From Alphaproteobacteria bacterium (GTDB lineage Bacteria; Pseudomonadota; Alphaproteobacteria; Puniceispirillales; UBA1172), in the NCBI GenBank assembly GCA_021296375.1, contig JAGWAQ010000121.1:1-13121 (forward strand): a stretch of 13,121 nt of DNA, read 5' to 3'. The notes under the pieces are model-generated. The model worked only from the letters and a program-made list of their open reading frames with translations. It made no database searches and was not told the origin of the DNA. Shown here piece by piece: positions 6,459 to 13,121 of the stretch. The translations under genes and the position numbers were made by a program. Numbering within the stretch: the first letter of the stretch is position 1; each line of letters opens with the position of its first letter.

Positions 6459-6540
6459 ATGGCATGTGCTGTTAAGCTCAACGTAACGCTGACCGGAATT
6501 TGCCGGACACACCGCCTTCATGTGCGAATTCCTGTTCAGG

Positions 6541-6559
6541 CCTAGCCTGATCAGGTAGG
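6541..6559. repeat. palindrome upstream of the rpsB leader
   Basis: CCTGATCAGG (6546-6555) is a perfect 10-bp palindrome, and the flanking CCTA (6541-6544) and TAGG (6556-6559) extend the dyad with a single unpaired G. It lies immediately downstream of the candidate -10 element, so it could be an operator or the base of a hairpin at the transcript start. Confidence 0.5.
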
Positions 6560-6562
6560 AGT

Positions 6563-6591
6563 TAACTACCGCCACCCGGCTGGATTTGCAA
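6563..6591 (-). promoter_or_regulatory. tentative promoter for the rpsB operon
   Basis: On the minus strand TTGCAA (6591-6586) and TAGTTA (6568-6563) are separated by exactly 17 nt, upstream of the leader and downstream of the dnaE stop. The -35 is a fair match to TTGACA but the -10 is poor. Location and spacing argue for it; sequence match alone does not. Confidence 0.25.
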
Positions 6592-6653
6592 GAGATAATT
6601 GATAAAAATCCACCGAAACCGCGAAAAAACTAACCGTCACGTCGCCACCTTCG

Positions 6654-9600
6654 TCACGAGATGTCGCGGACGGAATCCACCCCTGGCAGGGCCTTGATCA
6701 TCTGGCGGAACCCCGCCGACAACCGGTGCCGACCGGGGATATTGATCTTGACGATCTTGCCGTCAATGTTAACACAGATTTTGAGCGTCACCGCGCCGGC
6801 GCCATCACGCTCCAGCCCTTGCCGTATGCCTTCAAGCGCGTCAGGGTGGCTGATCTGCAATTCCACCTCTTTTGTCCCCTGATAAGCGACGGCATCAAGC
6901 GGCATGACATTCTGGACCAGCAGGCGGATGCCGCCCTCTTCCTGCCGCGCGTCGGCCTTCACCAGCAGTGGCGCCTCGGAATCCAGATGGTCACGGGCGG
7001 CGCTCAGAGCATCTGAAAACAGCGTCACCTCAAACACCCCCGACTGATCGGTAAATTGCACAAAGGCAAACCGGTTGCCACGGGCGGACGTGCGGATCTG
7101 CTTGCTGGTGACAATCCCCGCCAAATTGACCCGGCACCCCGACCCCCGTTCCTGCACCACCGCCTCGATTTCACCCGAGGACACGACGCCAAGGCTCTGC
7201 AACCGGTCGGCGTAATCATCAAGCGGATGGGCGGAGATATAAAGCCCAAGGGCTGAAAATTCGTGGTCAAGGCGATCCTTGGAGCCGGACTCCGGCACAT
7301 TGGGCAGGACAATTTTAAGCTGGGTGTCCGCCACCCCGCCAAACAGGTTTTCCTGGTCGGATTCCCTCTCCCGCCGCACCGCCTGGCCATGGCCAACAAT
7401 GGCATCAAGCCCCGCCAGCAACTGCGCGCGGTTATTCACCAGACGGTCAAACGCCCCGGCTTTGATGAGGTTTTCAAGAAATCGCTTGGACAGGCTTCCC
7501 GCCAGCCGATCGGCAAAATCATCAACAGATGCGAACGGCCCGTTGGCTTGCCGTTCCGTCACCAGCGCCGCCATCGCCTCCATCCCGACGTTGCGGATCG
7601 CCCCCAGCGCGTAACGCACCGCCAGGACGCCATCGACCTCCTCGACGATAAATCGCGCTTCTGACGTGTTGACGCAAGGCGGAAGAATCGCGATTCCATG
7701 GGACACGCAATCCTGCTTGAAGACCGAAAGCTTGTCGGTATTGCCGGCATCCAGGGTCATGGATGCGGCCAGAAATTCCGCCGGGTAATTGGCCTTCAGC
7801 CAAGCCGTTTGCCAGGCGATCAGGGCATAGGCGGCGGCATGGGATTTGTTGAACCCGTAGCCCGCAAAAGCGTTGATCTGGTCAAAAATATCAGACGCCA
7901 GCTTGGGGGAAATGTCATTGCCCGCCGCCCCGGCCACAAAGGTTTCGCGCTGGGCGTCCATTTCCGCCTGAATTTTCTTCCCCATGGCGCGCCGCAGAAT
8001 ATCCGCCCCGCCAAGGGTATAGCCCGCCAGCACCTGCGCCGCCTGCTGGACCTGCTCCTGATAAATCATGATGCCATAGGTTTCCGACAACACCGGCTCG
8101 AGCCAGGGGTGCATGTAATGGACCTCTTCCTGGCCATGTTTGCGGGCAACATAATTGGGGATATTTTCCATCGGCCCCGGGCGGTACAGCGCCACCACCG
8201 CAATAATATCTTCAAACCGGTCAGGCTTCAGCCCCCGCAGGACATCACGCATGCCGCTTGATTCCAGCTGGAACACCCCGACGGTATCCCCCCGCGACAG
8301 CATATCAAACGTCTTGTCGTCCTGAAGAGGAATGTCATCAAGCGTCAGTTCAATGCCGCGGCGGGCGATCAACGCCAGGGTCTGTTCCAGCACCGTCAGG
8401 GTTTTCAGGCCAAGGAAATCAAACTTCACCAGCCCGGCTTTTTCCACCCATTTCATGTTGAACTGCGTGACCGGCATATCGGAACGTGGGTCACGGTAAA
8501 GCGGCACCAGCTCCGGCAGGGGGCGATCCCCGATCACCAGCCCGGCGGCGTGGGTCGAGGCGTGGCGATACAGCCCCTCGAGCTGGCAGGACACCCGGAT
8601 AAGCTCCGCCACTTGCTCATCGGAATCCCGCTCTTTCTTAAGCTCATCCTCTTCGTTCAGCGCCTGGGTCAGGGTGACAGGATTGGCGGGATTGCTGGGG
8701 ACAAGCTTGGCGATACGGTCAACCTGCCGATAAGGCATATCCATCACCCGCCCGAGATCACGCAGGGCGGCACGCGCCTGCAAGGACCCGAAAGTGATGA
8801 TTGCTGCACATAGGTAATGACCTCATCACGGCGATCCTGGCAGAAATCAATATCGAAATCCGGCATCGACACCCGTTCCGGGTTCAGGAAGCGTTCAAAC
8901 AACAGCCCCCAGCGGATCGGGTCAAGATCCGTGATCCCGAGCGCATACCCCACCAGTGACCCCGCCCCGGACCCGCGGCCGGGGCCAACGGGAATACCAT
9001 TGTCTTTTGACCAGCCAATGAAATCCGCGACGATCAGGAAATACCCGGGAAAGCCCATCTGATTGATGATCCCCAGTTCAAATTCCAGCCGATCGAAATA
9101 GATTTTTTCCTGCTCGGGGTTTCCCGCAATCTCCTCAAACCCCGGCGAGGCAAAACGTTTCTTCAGGCCCTTCACCGCTTCATCACGCAGATGGTCCGCT
9201 TCCGTCACGCCATCAGGCACGGGGAACGCGGGCAGGATCGGGTCTTTTGACGCCACCTTGAAGGCGCATCGCCTGGCGATCACCACGGTATTGTCGAGCG
9301 CTTCGGGCAAATCCGAGAACAGCACCGCCATTTCCGATGCGGATTTCAGGTAATGATGATCAGTTTCCCGGCGGCGATCATCCTGCGCCAGCGTCATGCC
9401 CTGGGAAATGCAAAGCAGCACTTCATGGGCGGGGGCCATATCAGGATTGGCAAAATAACAGTCATTGGTGGCAACAAGGGGGACATCAAGCTCATAGGCC
9501 AGATTAATCAAGGCTTGTTCCGAGGCATGTTCCCGCGCCGTGCCGTGACGCTGGATTTCAACATAGACCCGCCCGGGCATCATCTCATTGAGCTGGCTTA

Positions 9601-10063
9601 ACCGCGATTTCGCCAGGGGCAACTGGCCATCGGCCACCGCCCCCGCCACAAACCCTTTGGCGGCCCCGCCCGTCAGCAGGATCAGCCCGTCGTGATGCGC
9701 CCTGAGCTGATCGACTGTCACCGAAGGCACATCTTCGCTTGCCAACAGCGCGCCGGAAATCAATCGCGACAGGTTCAGCCAACCGGTCTCGTTCTGGACC
9801 AGCACCACGACCTCCCCCCTTGCGGCGGTGTCGTCGCCATCAGCAAGCGTGATCTGGGCGCCAATAATCGGCTGGATGCCCTTGCTTGCGGCTTTATCCG
9901 AAAACTCCAGCGCGGCAAAGGTGTTGAACGTGTCCGTGACAGCAACCGCCGGCTGTTCAAGCGCCGACACCGCCCCGATCAAATCACCGATCTGGAACGT
10001 GCCTTCCGCAAGGGAATAGGCCGAATGAAGCCTCAGATGAACAAATAAATTCGGGCTGGACAT
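6654..10063 (-). pseudogene. dnaE: DNA polymerase III alpha subunit, frameshifted by a deletion of about 28 bp
   Basis: DnaE is the replicative C-family polymerase. The 5' part begins MSSPNLFVHLRLHSAYSLAEG (PHP domain) and runs to the catalytic motif MPDFDIDFCQDRRDEVITYVQ. It then leaves frame and ends with 18 unrelated residues at 8744. The correct frame resumes at IITFGSLQARAALRD (from 8801). It continues through FDFLGLKTLT (third catalytic Asp) and VFQLESSGM, the clamp-binding QENLF (7355-7341) and the OB domain, to the TGA at 6656-6654. Homologues have about nine residues of the type KYGRDKVAQ between these blocks. The frame and spacing therefore imply 28 missing bases at 8801-8806. Repaired, the protein would have about 1145 residues, normal for the family. 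A second start at TTG 8783 has no ribosome-binding site. The gene is normally essential, so error, decay with another copy elsewhere, or a mixed population must be considered. Confidence 0.92.
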
Positions 10064-10076
10064 GCCCCATTTGACC

Positions 10077-10125
10077 CGCCAGGGGTGGCGCTGACAAGAC
10101 CGTAGATTTGAGGGTTGAAAACCCT
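10077..10125 (-). other. small hairpins in the lolD-dnaE gap
   Basis: The 90-nt gap holds AGGGTT/AACCCT (10111-10116 with 10120-10125, 3-nt loop) and CGCCA/TGGCG (10077-10081 with 10086-10090, 4-nt loop). Neither is followed by a U-run in the transcribed direction. They may be weak terminators or leader structure for dnaE; no convincing promoter was seen. Confidence 0.35.
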
Positions 10126-10153
10126 AGACTTTCCGGCCTGACGTGAGCGCAAA

Positions 10154-10855
10154 TCAGCCCTGGGTGATCTCGCCGCCACGAATCGTCACCACCCGATCCA
10201 TCAATTTCGCCAGCTCGGTGTTATGGGTGACAATCAAGGCCGCCGTCTGGGTGGTCTTGATGATCTGGCGCAAATGCCGGAACACCTCATCGGCGGTTTC
10301 AGGGTCAAGATTGCCCGTCGGTTCATCCGCCAGCAACACCGACGGCGCATTCGACACAGCGCGGGCAATAGCGACACGTTGCTGCTCCCCCCCTGACAAT
10401 TGGCCGGGGCGATGATGGGCGCGGTCAGCAAGCCCCACCATGGCGAGCAGTTGATCGGCGCGATCCGTCGCCTCGCCCCTCGGCAAATCCGCCAGCATTT
10501 GCGGGATCAAGAGGTTTTCCCGCGCCGAAAACTCAGGCAACAGGCGATGAAACTGAAAGACAAAACCAATTTCATTACGGCGCAGGCGGGCGCGTTCGCC
10601 AGACTTCAGGCGGGCGGTGTGCTGGCCGCCGACCATCACCGTGCCGCGATCAGGGTTTTCCAGCAGCCCGGCGATATTCAGCAAGGTCGATTTGCCCGAC
10701 CCGCTGGGACCAACCAGCGCCACCATTTCCCCGGGGCGAACATCAAGGCTGGCGCCTTTCAGCACCTGCAGTCGCGTCTTGCCCTGGGGAAAGGATTTTT
10801 CAATATCATTGAGCCGCAGCATCACCTGATCATTCATGACATCCTGATCACTCAT
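10154..10855 (-). CDS. lolD: lipoprotein-releasing ABC transporter ATP-binding subunit
   Basis: LolD supplies ATP hydrolysis to the LolCDE complex, which extracts mature outer-membrane lipoproteins from the inner membrane and hands them to LolA. The 233-residue product has a Walker A GPSGSGKST near residues 49-57. The Q-loop region FVFQFHRLLPEFSARENL contains the LLPEF stretch typical of LolD. The ABC signature LSGGEQQRVAIARA, Walker B VLLADEPTG and the switch histidine in IVTHN follow. The start MSDQDV at 10855 was chosen because it overlaps the end of the permease gene by 8 nt, the usual coupling; an upstream frame to 10918 lies wholly inside that gene. It is intact, and its partner permease lies directly upstream. 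MacB-type ATPases are close relatives, but the LLPEF motif and the neighbour favour LolD. Confidence 0.95.
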   Translation of the reverse strand: MSDQDVMNDQVMLRLNDIEKSFPQGKTRLQVLKGASLDVRPGEMVALVGPSGSGKSTLLNIAGLLENPDRGTVMVGGQHTARLKSGERARLRRNEIGFVFQFHRLLPEFSARENLLIPQMLADLPRGEATDRADQLLAMVGLADRAHHRPGQLSGGEQQRVAIARAVSNAPSVLLADEPTGNLDPETADEVFRHLRQIIKTTQTAALIVTHNTELAKLMDRVVTIRGGEITQG

Positions 10856-12101
10856 AACGAAGCGCCTCCGCCGGGGCGATGCGCGAGGCCCGCCATGCCG
10901 GGTAAATTGATGCCGCAAAAGACAGGGTCAGGGCCATCAGGATAACGCTGAACACCTCTCGGGGGTTGACTTCCGCCGGCAAGGTCGAAAGGAAATAAAT
11001 CTCCGCCGCGAACAGCTCGCTCCCCGTCAGGTTTTCGATCATCATGCGGATGCCGTCGATATTCCAGCAAAAGCCCAGCCCCAGCAAGGTGCCGATCACT
11101 GTCCCGACCACCCCGATGCTGGCGCCGGTCATGAAAAACACCCGCATGACACCGCCGCTGGTGCCGCCCATGGCGCGCAACACGGCAATATCGTTGTTCT
11201 TGGATCGCACCAGCATGATCATCGACGAGATGATGTTGAACGCCGCCACCAGAATAATCAGGGTCAGGATCAAAAACATCACATTGCGTTCCACCGCCAG
11301 CGCATTCAGGAAGGACCGGTTGCGGTCACGCCAGTCATTAACACGCACGGACCCCGGCACCGTCTGGGTAAGGTTGGTGCGCACGACATCGGTCAGGATC
11401 AGGTCACTGGCGTAAATTTCAAGCGCCGTCACGCGGTCATCAGAACCGAAGAAGGATTGCGCCGCGTCAAGCGGCATGAAGATAAAGGATTTGTCGTATT
11501 CAAACATCCCGACATCAAACACCCCGCCGACCTTGAATGTCCGTCGTTGCGGCAAGGTGCCAAAGGGGGTTGACCGCCCCCGCGCCCCGACAAGGGTGAT
11601 GCTGTCGCCAGGGCCAACCCCGATGGTTTGCGCCAGCCGATGCCCCATCAACACTTGCTTGCCGGTTTTGAAATTCTGGATCGCCGTTTCATCAAGCGCC
11701 GACCACAGCGGCTTGCGCGCCGCCAGATCAGCCCAGCGCACCCCGCGCACCACCGCGCCGGTGGTCAAGCCATTGCTGGCCGCCATCACCTGACCTTCAA
11801 CCTGCGGCGTTACCGCCACCACCCCGGGAATGCCCGCGATGCGGACCGACAATGGGTCAAAATCCGTGATCCCCCGGCCGGAACTGGAATACACCGCCAG
11901 ATGACCATTAAGCCCCAGAATCCGCCCCACCAGCTCAACCCGAAAGCCGTTCATCACCGACATGACAATAATCAGCGTCGCCACCCCAAGCGCGATCCCC
12001 AACAAGGAAAACCATGCGATCACCGAGATGAACCCCTCGGACCGGCGCGACCGCATATAGCGCATCGCCAGCATTCGTTCGACGGGGGTGAAGATTTTCA
12101 T
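10848..12101 (-). CDS. lolC: LolC/E-type lipoprotein-releasing permease
   Basis: This is the membrane component of the lipoprotein release transporter. Alphaproteobacteria usually have one permease of this type where E. coli has LolC and LolE. The 417-residue product opens with FTPVERMLAMRYMRSRRSEG and a first membrane helix at about residues 22-47 (SVIAWFSLLGIALGVATLII). A long periplasmic MacB-like domain follows, including GVVAVTPQVEGQVM. The C-terminal FtsX-type core has three helices: FLILTLIILVAAFNIISSM, then GASIGVVGTVIGTLLGLGF, then the last near VFSVILMALTLSFAASIYPAW, closing with PAEALRYE. The ATG at 12101 is preceded by AAAGGA with about an 8-nt spacer; a longer frame to 12167 runs into the tandem duplication and is rejected. 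It overlaps lolD by 8 nt. It is intact. Confidence 0.94.
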   Translation of the reverse strand: MKIFTPVERMLAMRYMRSRRSEGFISVIAWFSLLGIALGVATLIIVMSVMNGFRVELVGRILGLNGHLAVYSSSGRGITDFDPLSVRIAGIPGVVAVTPQVEGQVMAASNGLTTGAVVRGVRWADLAARKPLWSALDETAIQNFKTGKQVLMGHRLAQTIGVGPGDSITLVGARGRSTPFGTLPQRRTFKVGGVFDVGMFEYDKSFIFMPLDAAQSFFGSDDRVTALEIYASDLILTDVVRTNLTQTVPGSVRVNDWRDRNRSFLNALAVERNVMFLILTLIILVAAFNIISSMIMLVRSKNNDIAVLRAMGGTSGGVMRVFFMTGASIGVVGTVIGTLLGLGFCWNIDGIRMMIENLTGSELFAAEIYFLSTLPAEVNPREVFSVILMALTLSFAASIYPAWRASRIAPAEALRYE

Positions 12102-12132
12102 TGTTGGTGTCCTTTCAAAGCCAAGCTTTTCA

Positions 12133-12166
12133 ATTCGGGGGGCCTTTCCATTCGGGGGGCCTTTCA
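12133..12166. repeat. 17-bp tandem duplication upstream of lolC/E
   Basis: ATTCGGGGGGCCTTTCC (12133-12149) is followed directly by ATTCGGGGGGCCTTTCA (12150-12166), differing only in the last base. It lies between proS and the permease gene, 32 nt upstream of the ATG. A shorter CCTTTCAAA echo recurs at 12111-12119, over the ribosome-binding site. No function is evident; it may be a recent slippage product. Confidence 0.85.
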
Positions 12167-12183
12167 AACCGGGGCGTGCCCTA

Positions 12184-12210
12184 AGGTTAACCCGAAGCCG
12201 GTGTTAACCT
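12184..12210 (-). terminator. hairpin across the proS stop codon
   Basis: AGGTTAAC (12184-12191) and GTTAACCT (12203-12210) pair perfectly over 8 bp; the loop contains a further CCG/CGG possibility. The proS TAA stop lies inside the stem. No U-run follows in the transcribed direction, so a Rho-independent terminator is doubtful. It may limit readthrough into the lol genes or protect the proS 3' end. Confidence 0.4.
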
Positions 12211-13121
12211 AAAATAGCATCAAGTGCCGCTTGCGGCGACATGTGCTGGCTTTCACCGGAACGGCGCTGCTTCCATTCCACCAGACCTTCAGCGGCAATA
12301 CGGGGGCCGATAATGATCTGCTGGGGAATCCCGATCAGGTCCATGCTGGCCATTTTCGCGCCAGGGCGATCATTGGTGTCATCGTAAAGCACGTCCTTGC
12401 CGGCGTTCTTGAGCTTTTCATAAAGATCATTGGCCATCGCGTCGCACGTCTCATCCCCGGGCTTGAGGTTAATGACCGCGACGTCAAACGGCGCCACCGC
12501 ATCAGGCCAGATGATGCCCTTGTCGTCATGGCTGGCTTCGATGATGCCGCCCACCAAACGCGACACGCCAATACCATAGGACCCCATATGCACCGGCACA
12601 AGGCCGCCGCTTTCATCAGCAACCGTTGCGCCCATGGGGGATGATTATTTATCGCCGAAATAGAAAATATGCCCGACTTCATTCCCGCGGGTGTTGATCA
12701 TGTCTTCAGGGGGGACACCGCAGGTGGCGGCGTCATGCTTTTCGTCAGTGGCGGCGTAAAGATTGGTGAAATTATCGACAATCGGCTGCAGGTCACTGTC
12801 ATAATCAATATCCCCCGCCTCAAGACTGCGGCCCATCCAATCCTTGTGGCAGAAGACTTCGCTTTCGCCGGTTTCAGCGAGGATGATGAACTCATGGCTG
12901 GAATCCCCGCCAATCGGGCCGGTGTCCGCTTCCATCGGAATGGCGGTCAGGCCAAGCCGCTTGAACGTCAGCAGGTAGGACACGAACATCTTGTTGTATT
13001 CGGCCTTTGCGCTTTCGGCATCAAGGCTGAAGGAATAGGCGTCTTTCATCAGGAACTCACGCCCCCGCATGATGCCGAAACGTGGCCGCACTTCATCACG
13101 GAATTTCCACTGGATATGATA
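12204..13121 (-). pseudogene. proS: prolyl-tRNA synthetase, 5' end outside window, interrupted by an in-frame TAA
   Basis: ProRS charges tRNA-Pro in the cytosol. The visible 306 codons start inside class II motif 2 (YHIQWKFRDEVRPRFG, then REFLMKDAYSFSLD) and go on to GPIGGDSSHEFIILAETGE and the GNEVGHIFYFGDK block. A TAA (12647-12645) then interrupts the frame. Straight after it the same frame reads SSPMGATV, then the motif 3 region HMGSYGIGVSRLVGGIIEA. The anticodon-binding domain follows (IWPDAVAPFDVAVI, DDTNDRPGAKMASMDLIGIPQQIIIG). Homologues have Tyr-Ser-x-Pro-Met-Gly here, so TAA replaces a Tyr codon. The HEF block runs into the next motif without the large bacterial insertion domain, which fits the short alphaproteobacterial ProS type. 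Truncation would remove motif 3 and tRNA binding. The gene is normally essential; error, decay or suppression remain open. Confidence 0.91.

Noticed and set aside
8783..8783. Independent start (TTG) for the 3' part of dnaE
   Set aside because: There is no ribosome-binding site, and the upstream in-frame residues IITFGS match the family, so this is the interior of the gene.
8744..8806. A split DnaE joined by trans-splicing inteins, as in cyanobacteria
   Set aside because: No intein sequence lies at either edge; the two parts are contiguous and the break is a simple deletion with a frame change.
12645..12647. Genome-wide stop codon reassignment
   Set aside because: The two internal stops are TAG and TAA standing for Lys and Tyr, and neighbouring genes end normally with TAA, TAG and TGA at family-typical positions.

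Overview
The window looks like a chromosomal segment from an alphaproteobacterium. It holds a run of housekeeping genes, all on the minus strand, in an order typical of that class: proS, lolC/E, lolD, dnaE, then rpsB, tsf, pyrH, frr, uppS, cdsA, dxr, rseP. The short ProS lineage, the A/E/P-rich tail on ribosomal protein S2 and the proS-lolCD-dnaE block next to rpsB-tsf suggest a Rhodospirillales-like or neighbouring non-Rhizobiales lineage. That placement is inference from gene order and protein character, not from a search. I see no mobile element, tRNA, rRNA, CRISPR array or phage gene, and no supported gene on the plus strand.

Layout, in transcription order (from high to low coordinates). 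13121-12204 is the 3' two thirds of proS. 12101-10153 holds the lipoprotein-release transporter genes lolC/E and lolD, overlapping by 8 nt. 10063-6654 is dnaE, the replicative polymerase alpha subunit. A 258-nt gap (6653-6396) carries a structured leader and a possible promoter for the rpsB operon. 6395-4542 holds rpsB and tsf, separated by a strong hairpin. A 134-nt gap with several hairpins follows. 4407-1 is the tightly packed pyrH-frr-uppS-cdsA-dxr-rseP run, which covers UMP kinase, ribosome recycling, undecaprenyl-PP and CDP-diacylglycerol synthesis, the MEP isoprenoid pathway and the site-2 protease; rseP leaves the window.

The most striking property is that three normally essential genes are interrupted within 13 kb, while their neighbours read cleanly. 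cdsA has an in-frame TAG exactly at the Lys of its conserved KR...KD signature. dnaE has lost about 28 bp just after the PDFDIDF catalytic motif, which shifts the frame. proS has an in-frame TAA at a conserved Tyr position. In each case, homologous protein sequence continues on the far side of the lesion. pyrH may be a milder fourth case, because it lacks a stop at its expected end and reads 59 nt into frr. Possible explanations are sequencing or assembly error, early genome decay (for example in a host-restricted lineage with other copies), or suppression of the stops. The sequence alone does not decide between them.

Other non-genic structure includes a five-copy 14-bp tandem array running from the dxr stop codon to the rseP ribosome-binding site, a 17-bp tandem duplication upstream of lolC/E, overlapping alternative hairpins in the rpsB leader, and a perfect 12-bp inverted repeat between tsf and pyrH.
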